This document shows, in pieces, positions 50,946-60,470 of a stretch of DNA of 64,000 bases. Made by a program: the position numbers and the translations under genes. Below the pieces are notes generated by a model. It ran no database searches, was not told where the DNA came from, and was given only the letters and a program-made list of their open reading frames with translations. The stretch spans positions 1 through 64,000 of the forward strand of contig JAFARZ010000160.1 in assembly GCA_019245115.1 (NCBI GenBank), given 5' to 3'. The stretch is from Streptosporangiaceae bacterium (lineage in GTDB: Bacteria > Actinomycetota > Actinomycetes > Streptosporangiales > Streptosporangiaceae). Numbering within the stretch: position 1 is the first letter of the stretch; each line of letters opens with the position of its first letter.

Positions 50946-51782
50946 ATGGAGCAGGGCATCGAGTTCCTCAAAGGGCACGGGACGGAGAACGACTTCGTCC
51001 TGCTGCCCGACCCCACCGGCGCCCTGGAGCTGACCCCATCCCGGGTGCGGGCATTATGCGATCGACGCTGCGGGCTGGGAGCCGACGGGGTGCTGCGGGC
51101 CGTGCCCGCGGGGCTGGTCTCTGACGCGCCGCCGGGCAGCTGCGCCGACGACTGGTTCATGGACTACCGCAATGCCGACGGTTCCCTCGCCGAGCTGTGC
51201 GGCAACGGGGTACGGGTATTCGCGCGCTACCTGACTGACGCCGGGCTGGTTGCCGATCCCCAGTTCCGGATCGGCAGCAGGTCCGGCCCGCGTACCGTGC
51301 GGCGCAACGACGATGGCTCGGTGACGGTCGAGATGGGGCGGGTTGCCCGCCACGGCACGTCCACGGTGACCGTCGAGGGTGCGGCGTTCACCGGGCTCAT
51401 GGTGGATGTCGGCAACCCGCACCTGGCCTGCCTGACGGACGTGCCGGTAGAGCACCTGGACCTCACCGTGCCGCCGGGACACGACCCCGGGGACTTCCCG
51501 CACGGTGTCAACGTCGAGTTCGTCAACGTGGTGTCTGCGCAGGAACTGCGGATGCGGGTGCACGAGCGGGGCGTGGGGGAGACCCGTTCCTGTGGCACCG
51601 GAACGGTGGCCGCACTGGCCGCGGCGCTCCAGGCGCAGGGCCGGGATGCCGGCGAGGCCGACGTGCAGATGCCCGGGGGTCAGTTGCACGTGGCGATCAC
51701 CAGGGACGGCAGCACGCTGACCGGGCCAGCGGTGCTCGTCGCCTGGGGCTGGCTAGCTCCTGACTGGTGGTCGGCGCACTGA
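50946..51782 (+). CDS. dapF: diaminopimelate epimerase
   Basis: A 278-residue epimerase with both catalytic Cys: CGNGVRVFARYL near residue 85 and RSCGTGTVAALAAAL near 216. FLKGHGTENDFVLL at the N-terminus and GLMVDVGNPHLACL near 148 are also diagnostic. It interconverts LL- and meso-diaminopimelate for lysine and peptidoglycan. The final residues are DWWSAH, and the bases encoding them reappear at 52370. In mycobacteria hflX follows dapF; here about 2.9 kb of scarred DNA separates them. ATG start follows miaA closely. Confidence 0.94.
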   Translation: MEQGIEFLKGHGTENDFVLLPDPTGALELTPSRVRALCDRRCGLGADGVLRAVPAGLVSDAPPGSCADDWFMDYRNADGSLAELCGNGVRVFARYLTDAGLVADPQFRIGSRSGPRTVRRNDDGSVTVEMGRVARHGTSTVTVEGAAFTGLMVDVGNPHLACLTDVPVEHLDLTVPPGHDPGDFPHGVNVEFVNVVSAQELRMRVHERGVGETRSCGTGTVAALAAALQAQGRDAGEADVQMPGGQLHVAITRDGSTLTGPAVLVAWGWLAPDWWSAH

Positions 51783-51807
51783 GCACCCGAGAGCTTGCCG
51801 GGTGCTC
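51781..51807. terminator. hairpin at the dapF end
   Basis: A perfect 9-bp stem GAGCACCCG / CGGGTGCTC at 51781-51789 and 51799-51807 with a 9-base loop. It overlaps the dapF stop and the stop of the XRE fragment on the other strand. Confidence 0.6.
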
Positions 51808-52108
51808 ACTCCGGTGATGGCGCGGTGGACCGGGGCACTCGGACCGTTTCCTTACCGTGGCTCACGCCCAGCCAGGCTCGGGGGATGCCGAGCCCGTCGG
51901 CGATGCGCTCCAAGACCCATACGTCGCACACCCGCCGGCCCCGGAGGATCTTGCTGACCTCCTCCTCGGACTGGCCGGTCAGCTGCGCGATGTGGCCCTG
52001 GCTGACGCCAAGACGCCGCAGGTGGCGATACACCGCGCCGATATCCCGGGCGATCAGGGCGGCGTGCACCTCGTCGCCCTCGAGGAGCGCGGGGTCGAGG
52101 TGTTCCAC
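51806..52108 (-). pseudogene. N-terminal fragment of an XRE regulator
   Basis: A 100-residue reading frame with ALIARDIGAVYRHLRRLGVSQGHIAQLTGQSEEEVSKILRG-type XRE sequence (residues 18-58) and ERIADGLGIPRAWLGVSHG. It stops where the helical-repeat half of such regulators normally begins, at the dapF hairpin, so it is probably a truncated gene. If expressed it could still bind DNA as a stand-alone HTH. A C-terminal fragment of the same type of protein lies upstream on the same strand (52404-52680), but in the wrong order. Confidence 0.6.
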
Positions 52109-52224
52109 GGGCGATCACCTCTCGGTCAGCTGACGGCTGATCCACTGAGCACCGACGAGATCACGATTGGCCATGTTGTTCATCCTCTCGGCAAGCTCGG
52201 CGCTCAAGGAGTGCGGCACAACCC

Positions 52225-52325
52225 CATCTCGTAGAGAAGATAGTAAGCGCCGCAGCGGATAAGGTGATCTGCGATCGGCAGCTGGAAGCCATGTTCAAGG
52301 TCATCGACCGGGCTGCGCTGATCCC
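52225..52325 (+). repeat. degenerate copy of an internal hflX segment
   Basis: About 100 bases resemble hflX 55040-55155: GTGATCTGCGAT, then after a gap of about 28 bases CGGCAGCTGGAAGCC and AAGGTCATCGACCGG with CTGCGCTGATCC. Orientation is the same as hflX. It is a scrap of a second hflX copy. Confidence 0.7.
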
Positions 52326-52369
52326 GCCGGCTGGCCAAGCTGCGTCGCAGGTCAGTGGTGCTGGCCCCG

Positions 52370-52399
52370 TGACTGGTGGTCGGCGCGCTGAGCACCCGA
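52370..52399 (+). repeat. duplicate of the dapF 3' end
   Basis: 30 bases matching 51761-51790 at 29 positions: the last dapF codons (DWWSA), stop and the following GAGCACCCGA. It marks one edge of a rearrangement between dapF and hflX. Confidence 0.8.
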
Positions 52400-52403
52400 C
52401 CAC

Positions 52404-52680
52404 TTAGGTGTGCGTCACCACATCCCCGGTCCCGCCTGCGGCGACCTGCCGGGCAGTCCGGGCTAGTTCCCGGGCCTCGGTGCCGGGTCGGACTTCCAGC
52501 GCGGTGGCCAACGGCAGCAATCGTTCCCGTCGCACCCTGGTGGAGCGCAGAGTGCTGACCGCCTTGATGGCGTGGTGAGCCAAGGTTAGTCCTTGGGGTT
52601 CGCCGGCCCGGACGTGCACCTCGGCGCACAGCAGCTCGGCCTGGATGCGGCCCCGGCGGTGACGCTCGCCGTAGCCGCGC
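52404..52680 (-). pseudogene. C-terminal fragment of an XRE/TPR regulator
   Basis: The last 90 codons of a helical-repeat regulator: GRIQAELLCAEVHVRAG, LTLAHHAIKAVSTLRSTR, RERLLPLATALEVRPGTEARELARTARQVA, then a stop. The front half is gone: beyond about 52690 the DNA belongs to a methionine adenosyltransferase remnant on the other strand. No start with ribosome-binding site. Confidence 0.6.
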
Positions 52681-52699
52681 AGCGCGCTGATAACGGAGT

Positions 52700-52982
52700 G
52701 CTCAGAAAGAACCCGATCTACCATATTGGCAAGATCTATTCAGTTCTCGCTGATGTCATCGCCTGCGAGATCACCACGGCGACAAGCCGCGCAAGCACCG
52801 TGCATCTCGTCTCTCAATCCGGGCGTGACCTGCGTGATCCTTGGCTGTGCGCCGCCGCCCTCGCGGGTGAACCGGATGAGCAAGCGCGTGCCCACATCGA
52901 CCGCATTGTGGAGAAAAGACTTGCCGAGGTCGAACTACTCAGCGATGAGATAATTCGCGGTGCGATCCCCGGCCTTCGCTGA
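52700..52982 (+). pseudogene. C-terminal fragment of an archaeal-type methionine adenosyltransferase
   Basis: About 93 codons match the end of the archaeal-type (AdoMet synthetase family 2) enzymes: RKNPIYHIGKIYSVLADVIA, HLVSQSGRDLRDPWLCAAAL and a helical tail ending DEIIRGAIPGL. The N-terminal three-quarters are absent and the junction at about 52700 abuts an XRE fragment. It overlaps the first possible codons of the kinase gene, as in an operon. Archaeal-type MATs in actinomycetes usually belong to specialised metabolism. Confidence 0.7.
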
Positions 52983-52998
52983 CCCATCGCCGTCGAAT

Positions 52999-53838
52999 GT
53001 GTCCCAGCCGGACTACTGCGATACCGGCTGGGACGTGCTGCGGCCCGGCGACATCCGTAGAGCCGCCCAGCAGCTCGTCGGCCACTCCGTTACTGGCATG
53101 ACTCGAGCATCGGGCGGCGTCGTCAACCAGGTGTGGCACGTTCGATTCGCCGTGCACTGCGGCATGACCCTCAAGATAGCTCCCCGCTGGTTCGCCGATT
53201 CCCTGCGGCGCGAGGCACGCTGCCTACGGCCCGGTCATGACCTCCTGCTCATGATCACCGTCGGCGGACGGCCCCTGCGTCGGACCGACCTGGTGCCCGC
53301 ACGCCTACCAGATCTCCTACGCCCCTCCCATACCCTGCACGGTACAGCCCTCAGCGGCTACGGCTGGTGTACCGCAGACTTCACTGGCCGCTATCAATCC
53401 TGGCGTTCCTACCTATTCGACCTGGAAGAGGCTCCGGAATTTACCACCGTTCCGGCCTGGCGACTGCGCCGAGAAGAGTTGCTGGGCCTGCTTGCCGTCG
53501 TGCCCGAAGTTATCCCCGCGCATTTGCTCTACGGCGACTACAACCGAGACAACTTCCTCGTCACCGGCGACGGGACCCTGGTCACACTTGATTTCCAGGG
53601 CTGCTTCGCCGGTGACCCTCTCTATGACTGGGCGACGATCCTACTCAAGGAACCCGACTGCGGGCCGTTGTTCGCACGCGTGCTGGAATTGACCAATGGT
53701 CATGGGCGCCGCATCCGCGCTTACCAAGCTCGGGTGCTGTGGAATATGGCTGTCTACTACTGCGGCCAGGACCCGAGGCGCAGCGAGGCCTTGGCCCACC
53801 AACTCGACTTCTTGCTCGACTCGACCATCAGGAGGTGA
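52999..53838 (+). CDS. phosphotransferase (APH/choline kinase-like) family protein, possibly damaged
   Basis: About 279 residues with a kinase-like fold. The catalytic loop reads LLYGDYNRDNFLV (the usual H of HxDxxxxN is Tyr) and the metal-binding LDFQGCFAGDPLYDWATIL follows. The N-lobe is short: LKIAPRWFADSLRREARCL is followed immediately by HDLLLMITVGGRPL, with less sequence between than usual, suggesting an internal deletion. GTG at 52999 is used as start; GTG 52960 overlaps the MAT fragment. It sits between the MAT remnant and an aminotransferase remnant on the same strand. Substrate unknown, probably a small molecule or sugar. Confidence 0.6.
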   Translation: MSQPDYCDTGWDVLRPGDIRRAAQQLVGHSVTGMTRASGGVVNQVWHVRFAVHCGMTLKIAPRWFADSLRREARCLRPGHDLLLMITVGGRPLRRTDLVPARLPDLLRPSHTLHGTALSGYGWCTADFTGRYQSWRSYLFDLEEAPEFTTVPAWRLRREELLGLLAVVPEVIPAHLLYGDYNRDNFLVTGDGTLVTLDFQGCFAGDPLYDWATILLKEPDCGPLFARVLELTNGHGRRIRAYQARVLWNMAVYYCGQDPRRSEALAHQLDFLLDSTIRR

Positions 53839-53840
53839 CG

Positions 53841-54460
53841 ATGCTCAACACTTGGCCCCCGGCCTGCCTATCTGGCGAGCCCGAACTGCTCCATGACGTC
53901 CTACGCCGCAACGAACTCGCCGGTCGACAATGTCACTACACGTCACGACTGGAAGGATTATAGAGTACGCCCTCGCCACCAACAGTGGCACCGCTGCACT
54001 GACCCTCGCTTTCCGGGCCTTACGGGCCGACCCAGGTGACGAAGTGATCGTCCCCGCATTCACCTTCGTCGCGAGCGCACTCGCTGCCGTCCACGCTGGG
54101 CTCGTACCACGCTTCTGCGACGTCCGCCCGGACACCTACGGGATCGATCTTGCCCACGCCGAGACACTCCTCACCGAACGCACCCGAGCGATCGTCGTTG
54201 TCCACCTGAACGGTGTACCTGCGGACTTAGCTCAGGCCCGGCGACTGGCCGACCGCCACGGGCTGGCCCTGGTCGAAGACGCCTGTCAGGCACACGGCGC
54301 CCGCTGGAACGACCAGCAGGTCGGAGGCATCGGCTTCGCGGGCGCCTTCAGCTTCAACCGGTCCAAGAACCTGCCCGCAGGCGAGGGCGGCATGGTCGTC
54401 ACGGATTCTGAGGACGCTTTCGACACCGCGTTAGCCGTCTTCCAGTTCGGCGGAATCTGA
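53841..54460 (+). pseudogene. DegT/DnrJ/EryC1/StrS aminotransferase, frameshifted and truncated
   Basis: Starts with AGGAGGTG before ATG 53841 and reads PPACLSGEPELLHDVLRRNEL until a stop at 53961; another frame then carries the family sequence ALATNSGTAALTLAFRAL, GDEVIVPAFTFVASALAAVH, VVVHLNGVPAD, LVEDACQAHGA and the PLP-lysine motif FSFNRSKNLPAGEGGMV. The text ends at FQFGGI with a stop, about half the normal 370-400 residues. Sugar aminotransferases of this family make amino sugars. Confidence 0.75.
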
Positions 54461-54470
54461 GAGGCACACC

Positions 54471-54521
54471 CTAGACCGTGCCGATATCCCGGGCGGCCAG
54501 GGCGGCGCGCACCGTCGCCAT
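54471..54521 (-). pseudogene. short XRE-regulator remnant
   Basis: Reads MATVRAALAARDIGTV and stop. It resembles the N-terminus of the XRE fragment at 52108 (DEVHAALIARDIGAV); 35 bases of DNA around GATATCCCGGGC match 52036-52071. A third scrap of the same regulator type in this island. Confidence 0.5.
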
Positions 54522-54696
54522 GGAGAAACGCGTTGTCAAGGGGCTCCACGACCGATCACTGTAGAGTCGCGCATGCTGATCACGAAACAGCTGGCGGATC
54601 GCCGCTGGGTTCAGCGTCGGCACAGGGAACCCCGAGGCAGATATACTGGCTGCTCATAGGCATGATCGATCGAGCGACAGGTAGATTGAGAGGGGT

Positions 54697-56124
<1,428 letters not shown>

Positions 56125-56138
56125 CCTCGTTCGTTGGC

Positions 56139-56906
56139 TCACAGCCGGCGCAGCAGCGCCACCACCCGGCCGAGCACGGTTGCGTGATCTCCGGGGATCG
56201 GCTGGTAGGCGGGGTTGTGGGGGAGCAGCCAGATGTGCCCGTCCCGGCGTTTGAACGTCTTCACGGTCGCCTCACCGTCGATCATGGCGGCGACGATGTC
56301 CCCGTTCTCCGCGCTGGGTTGCTGGCGGACGACCACCCAGTCGCCGTCGGTGATCGCCGCTTCGATCATGGAGTCGCCCGCGACTCGCAGCAGGAACAGC
56401 GACCCCGCGCCGACGATTTCCCTCGGCAGCGGGAAGACGTCCTCGATGGCCTGCTCGGCCAGCACCGGACCGCCCGCGGCGATCCGGCCGACCACGGGAA
56501 CGAAAACGGAGGTGGGCCTGGCGGCCTCCCCAGTCGGGACCTCCGGGGCCGCAGGCTCAGCGTCGGCGGCTCGGATCCCTACCGCGCGCGGCCGGTTGGG
56601 GTCGCGGCGCAGGTATCCCTTGCGTTCCAGTGCCCGCAGCTGGTGGGCGACCGAGGAGGTGGAGGTAAGCCCGACCGCCTCGCCGATCTCCCGCACGCTC
56701 GGGGGGTAGCCGAACCGCTCCACCCACTCCCGGATCACCTCAAGGACCCGTCGTTGGCGCGGGGTGAGGCCACCACTGCCCGGGCTGTCGTCGAGGTCCG
56801 AGAGAAGGTGTAGCTGCGCGGCGTCGTGGGAACTCGGGACGCTGGGATCCCGGGCCTGCGCTCCGGAACCGGCTTCCTCCGGCTCGTCGTTCCGCTGTCG
56901 TCCCAA
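56139..56906 (-). CDS. lexA: LexA repressor
   Basis: A 255-residue SOS repressor. The winged helix is [44 protein letters not shown]-type sequence near 47-90. The cleavage site is the AlaGly pair in [10 protein letters not shown] near 142, the catalytic Ser is in [10 protein letters not shown] near 175 and the Lys in EATVKTFKR near 212. LexA represses SOS genes until RecA triggers its self-cleavage. I start at the TTG at 56906 with GGAGGAG upstream, giving an acidic N-terminal extension; a start nearer the HTH is possible. Divergent from the LysM gene with two SOS boxes between. Confidence 0.92.
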   Translation of the reverse strand: MGRQRNDEPEEAGSGAQARDPSVPSSHDAAQLHLLSDLDDSPGSGGLTPRQRRVLEVIREWVERFGYPPSVREIGEAVGLTSTSSVAHQLRALERKGYLRRDPNRPRAVGIRAADAEPAAPEVPTGEAARPTSVFVPVVGRIAAGGPVLAEQAIEDVFPLPREIVGAGSLFLLRVAGDSMIEAAITDGDWVVVRQQPSAENGDIVAAMIDGEATVKTFKRRDGHIWLLPHNPAYQPIPGDHATVLGRVVALLRRL

Positions 56907-56987
56907 TGCTCCTCCTCGAGCTTGTCGGTACTGTCTGCTTGGTTGCCTGCTTGGCGACGCCGACGCTAACCACCGTCGCACCAAAGA

Positions 56988-57003
56988 TCAAACACCTGTT
57001 CGA
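56988..57003. promoter_or_regulatory. SOS box 1 between lexA and the LysM gene
   Basis: TCAAACACCTGTTCGA, one arm with a single change from the consensus. Nearer to lexA (82 bases before its start) and likely autoregulatory. Confidence 0.7.
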
Positions 57004-57067
57004 GCAACACGCCGCAGGGTCATCGATTTTGTCGGAGCACCGTGATAGACACCGCACAGCAGTTCGA

Positions 57068-57083
57068 TCGAACCTGCGTTCGA
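57068..57083. promoter_or_regulatory. SOS box 2 between lexA and the LysM gene
   Basis: TCGAACCTGCGTTCGA, both arms perfect. It lies 24 bases before the LysM gene start and probably overlaps its promoter. Confidence 0.85.
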
Positions 57084-57106
57084 TGGTACCCTCGGAAGGA
57101 GTCTCG

Positions 57107-57589
57107 ATGGCGGCACCAGCACCGGTGGGCGATTGGCCCACGGCACGTCGGGAGAAGGTGGTTCCGAGACCGGCCAGGCCAGTCCGGCTAGCGGCGTCCA
57201 CCCGGCCGCTTCCGGCACCTCCGGCGCCCGTGCCGCCTCTCGTTCCTCCGGAGGGGGGGCGGGTGCTGGGCCCGGTGATGGGCGGGGCGCACCCCGCGCG
57301 CCCAGCCGCGTTGCGGTCTGGCCGACTGGCGAGGGTGGTTGCGGCCGTGATGGTGACGCTGGCCGTGGTCGGTGGCTTGGGCTGGATCGGGCAGGGCACA
57401 AGTCCGGGGATCCCGGCGAGAACGGCGGTGATCCGCGTGGGTGCTGGCGAGACCATCTGGGACGTGGCGCGCCGGGTGGCACCGCAGTCCGACCAGCGGG
57501 CGGTGGTGGAGCGGATTCAACAGCTAAACGGCATCGTGGGCTCCACCATCGAGCCTGGTCAGCAGTTACGGGTTCCCCATGGACGGTAG
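57107..57589 (+). CDS. LysM-domain membrane protein (Rv2719c/ChiZ-like), SOS-controlled
   Basis: A 160-residue protein with a Pro/Arg-rich cytoplasmic N-terminus, one membrane helix near residues 76-95 (ARVVAAVMVTLAVVGGLGWIG) and an extracytoplasmic LysM domain: VIRVGAGETIWDVARRVAPQ near 110 and VVERIQQLNGI...GSTIEPGQQLRV near 135. In mycobacteria the divergent neighbour of lexA, Rv2719c (ChiZ), is SOS-induced and interferes with cell division or cuts wall. The position here is identical. ATG with GGAAGGA upstream. Its end overlaps the convergent hydrolase by 24 bases. Confidence 0.87.
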   Translation: MAAPAPVGDWPTARREKVVPRPARPVRLAASTRPLPAPPAPVPPLVPPEGGRVLGPVMGGAHPARPAALRSGRLARVVAAVMVTLAVVGGLGWIGQGTSPGIPARTAVIRVGAGETIWDVARRVAPQSDQRAVVERIQQLNGIVGSTIEPGQQLRVPHGR

Positions 57590-58405
57590 CTCGAGGCCGG
57601 TCAGGAAGCGGAGGATGGCGTTCGCGCAACGATCCGGATCGTCATCGTGGATCCAGTGCCCAGCCGTCGGGAACTCGACGAGCGTGGTGCGCGGACGCCG
57701 ACGGACCATCTCGGCCGCGAGATCGCGTGGCAGTAGCGTGCTATGTCCGCCTCGCAGCAACAGCGCGGGACAGCTGGAGCCCAGCCAGTCTGGCCACCAG
57801 TCGCCTAGGCCGTGTCGCTGGACGTCCATCATCTCGTCGGGGTCGAACAGCAGCCGCCACCCGTCGCCTGCCGCGACCGCGCTCTGCAGGAAGTAACTCG
57901 GGTCTGGAACGCCCCGTGCCTTGATCGCCTCGGCCAGCGCCTCCAGCGACGGCGCCCTGGTCGGCCAGCCGCGTACGTCGAGCAGCGGGTGCTCGACCTC
58001 CGGGTTGCGCAGTACGGCGCCGACGTCTTCGATGACCAGCGCCCGTACCAGCTCGGGATACCGGGCCGCCAGTTGGTAGGCGGTAATTCCGCCGAGCGAG
58101 TGCCCGAGAAGGGACACCGGCCCAAGACCCAGCGTGTCAATGACCGCCGCGGCGTCGGCGATGAACTCCTCGCGGGTGAACGGACCGCCATGGTCGGCCA
58201 TGCCATGACCGCGCTGGTCGAAGGCGACCAGCCGTACCCGCGTGGTGAGCCGTTCGGCGAGGGGGGTGAAGACACTGGCCCGGCCGAATGAGCCATGCAG
58301 CGCCACCATCGGCGGTCCGGAGCCCCCGAAGTCCACCCAGGAAAGTCGTCGCCCTCGGACCCGGATGCTCGTCCCCTGGTCAGGGCACGGGGCGCGAGTC
58401 GCCAC
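57566..58405 (-). CDS. alpha/beta hydrolase
   Basis: About 279 residues with the classic fold: MVALHGSFGRASVFTPLAERL near 35, DQRGHGMADHGGPFT near 64, the nucleophile in LLGHSLGGITAYQL near 99, an acid in LLLRGGHSTLLPRD near 215 and the His in AGHWIHDDDPD near 251. It resembles lactonase- or haloperoxidase-like esterases. The GTG at 58405 overlaps the upstream PPOX gene by 26 bases; the frame beyond that is shadow coding. Substrate unknown. Probably co-transcribed with the PPOX gene. Confidence 0.83.
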   Translation of the reverse strand: MATRAPCPDQGTSIRVRGRRLSWVDFGGSGPPMVALHGSFGRASVFTPLAERLTTRVRLVAFDQRGHGMADHGGPFTREEFIADAAAVIDTLGLGPVSLLGHSLGGITAYQLAARYPELVRALVIEDVGAVLRNPEVEHPLLDVRGWPTRAPSLEALAEAIKARGVPDPSYFLQSAVAAGDGWRLLFDPDEMMDVQRHGLGDWWPDWLGSSCPALLLRGGHSTLLPRDLAAEMVRRRPRTTLVEFPTAGHWIHDDDPDRCANAILRFLTGLELPSMGNP

Positions 58406-58793
58406 GGTCGGTCTCCTCGATGGCGATCGCAATGCCAGCGATCCCGTCCGAGCCTTGGCGCAACCGGACGCCGAGCGTGACCAGTCGGCCGATGATCCCG
58501 TACTTCCGCTCGATCGCGACATGGACACCACGCATCTGGTCCGCATCGATCAGCCGGGCGCGCCCCGTCACCGACTCGCCGCGTGGCCGGCCGCGAACGT
58601 CACACGGTGCTATCTCGACTGCGCCGTCGCGGCGGATTCGTTTCACCTTGCCGGCGTCGACGGCTGTCCTGACCACCAACTCCTCGCCGCGCCGCGCCAC
58701 CCAGACCGGGGTCGAGACGCCGCGACCATCCTTGCGGAAGGTGGTCAGCAGGAGGTACTTCTCGTCGGCCAATCGGTCCAGTTCAGTCTGCAC
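58380..58793 (-). CDS. PPOX-class F420-dependent oxidoreductase-like protein
   Basis: About 137 residues with the split-barrel fold: EKYLLLTTFRKDGRGVSTPVWVARRGEELVVRT-type sequence near 10-43, KVKRIRRDGAVEIAPCD near 49 and GRARLIDADQM near 78. The KVKRIRR motif is typical of F420-binding members in actinobacteria, where they reduce small electrophiles or act in antioxidant roles. GTG at 58793 is used. It lies directly upstream of and overlaps the alpha/beta hydrolase gene. Confidence 0.78.
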   Translation of the reverse strand: MQTELDRLADEKYLLLTTFRKDGRGVSTPVWVARRGEELVVRTAVDAGKVKRIRRDGAVEIAPCDVRGRPRGESVTGRARLIDADQMRGVHVAIERKYGIIGRLVTLGVRLRQGSDGIAGIAIAIEETDRGDSRPVP

Positions 58794-59021
58794 GGTGCCA
58801 CAGTAGCCGCCCCTGGTCAGCACAATCGGGGGGTTTCAGGCCTGACCGACGAGCTTGACGAACTCGCCATTCGGGGGGGCGCGACGCCGGAGCCAGCGAG
58901 GCCGCCATCAGAGGGTTCAACCCACGCCGCTGAGGGCGGGACCGCGACAGCGGTGGACAACCTGAGGGCCTCATCTGCGATCATGGCCGAAATGGCCGAG
59001 GACACTGCGGAGGGAGGCTTC

Positions 59022-60470
59022 ATGGGCTGGTTGCAGGTAGCGCATGCCGCAACAACGCCGCCGGATGGTTCGGATGTTGGGCAGATCATCCGTTGGTACC
59101 GAACGTATGAAGGGCTGACCCAGAAGCGCGCAGCCGCCGAGCTCAACACCACGCAGTCGACGCTGTCCAAGCTGGAGAACGGTACCCAGGCCCTGCGAGA
59201 CGTCACAGAGCTGCGTCACATCGCCAGGACGCTCGGTATTCCCCCGGAGCGGCTAGGCGTTCTGCCGGACCAGTCGGCGGACGCTATCCCGTTGGCCTCG
59301 CACGTCAGCGACCGGCCGGGCCCGGTCCGGGACAGCCAGGAACACTGGCGGGGCATCCGGCGCCAGCTCAACGCCCACCGCGTGGTCCTGGCTGAGCTGG
59401 CCGCCGAGCTGTACCCGGCGCAGCTACGCATCCCCGGGTCGACAATCCTCACCTCCGCACGCTGGATGCCGGATGGTCTGGTAGAGCTGACTGACGTCGA
59501 GCTGGCCTGGCGCCCCGATCCACCGACACCGCAGCTGGACGGCAGGGGCCCGGAATCCGCTGGCGCGCGCCCTCTCATGGCCAGCGGGGAGCGCTATGAC
59601 CGTTACTCCCGGGCGCTGCGTGACCTGGCCCGGCCCAGACTGTTCGACAACCGCGTCAGCTATCGACTGCTGGACCTGGCATGGGCGCCTTCCCGGGGAA
59701 TGCTGGGATTCCACTACACGAGCTACTTCAGCGTTCTTGACGTGTGTGAAGCGTCGGCGCACGAGTTCGCGCAAGCGTGGCTCGCCGCGGGCCGAAAGCG
59801 CCCGAGTTTCCCGGAGTTACCGTTTCGCCGGAGTATCGCCGACCCGTTCGATCTGTCCGCGCGGCCGGTCCTGCCCGGTATCGCTACGTTGACGATCCGG
59901 CGCGACCCGATCGAGGGTCACCGCGTGTACCTGCATCACCGGGACGCCAAGGCGGTGGCCGCCGGGGGTGGTATGTACCACGTGATGCCCGCGGGTGTTT
60001 TCCAGCCCGCGGCCCTCGCACCGGCACATCAAGCCAATGATTTCTCGCTCTGGCGTAACATCCAGCGCGAGTACTCCGAGGAGTTCCTCGGCAATAGCGA
60101 GCACGATGGCAACAGCATTGACCCGATCGCCTATGGCACCGACGAACCCTTTGCGTCTTTCGAGCGGGCCCGCCAGGCTGGTGACTTCCGTGTCTTTGCC
60201 TGCGCCGTGGTGCTCGAACCGCTCACCCTGTGGGTAGAGCTGGTGACGGTCGCGGTCATCGCCTCACCGGTGTTCGATGCGCTGTTTTCCGGGATGGTCG
60301 CCGTGAATGAGGAAGGGGCTGCGGTCAGCACCAAGGCCGGCTGTCCCACAGTCGGGATCCCGTTCACTGCGGCGGCTCGCGAGCGGCTGCGCGCCGAGCC
60401 GTTAGCACCGATCGCCCGGGCCTGCCTTGAGCTGGCCTGGCAGCACCGGCATCAGCTCCTCGACCGATGA
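59022..60470 (+). CDS. XRE regulator with a NUDIX-like C-terminal domain
   Basis: A 482-residue protein. The N-terminal HTH is VGQIIRWYRTYEGLTQKRAAAELNTTQSTLSKLENG-type sequence near 22-58. Residues 120-300 form an uncharacterised alpha/beta region. In the C-terminal part, MPAGVFQPA and NDFSLWRNIQREYSEEFLGN near 325-360 recall the last part of a NUDIX box (REYSEEFLG for REuxEExGu), suggesting nucleotide or nucleotide-sugar sensing. ATG at 59022 has GGAGGGAGG just upstream; earlier in-frame codons lack this. It is coupled by ATGA to the epimerase gene, whose substrate it may sense. Confidence 0.78.
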   Translation: MGWLQVAHAATTPPDGSDVGQIIRWYRTYEGLTQKRAAAELNTTQSTLSKLENGTQALRDVTELRHIARTLGIPPERLGVLPDQSADAIPLASHVSDRPGPVRDSQEHWRGIRRQLNAHRVVLAELAAELYPAQLRIPGSTILTSARWMPDGLVELTDVELAWRPDPPTPQLDGRGPESAGARPLMASGERYDRYSRALRDLARPRLFDNRVSYRLLDLAWAPSRGMLGFHYTSYFSVLDVCEASAHEFAQAWLAAGRKRPSFPELPFRRSIADPFDLSARPVLPGIATLTIRRDPIEGHRVYLHHRDAKAVAAGGGMYHVMPAGVFQPAALAPAHQANDFSLWRNIQREYSEEFLGNSEHDGNSIDPIAYGTDEPFASFERARQAGDFRVFACAVVLEPLTLWVELVTVAVIASPVFDALFSGMVAVNEEGAAVSTKAGCPTVGIPFTAAARERLRAEPLAPIARACLELAWQHRHQLLDR

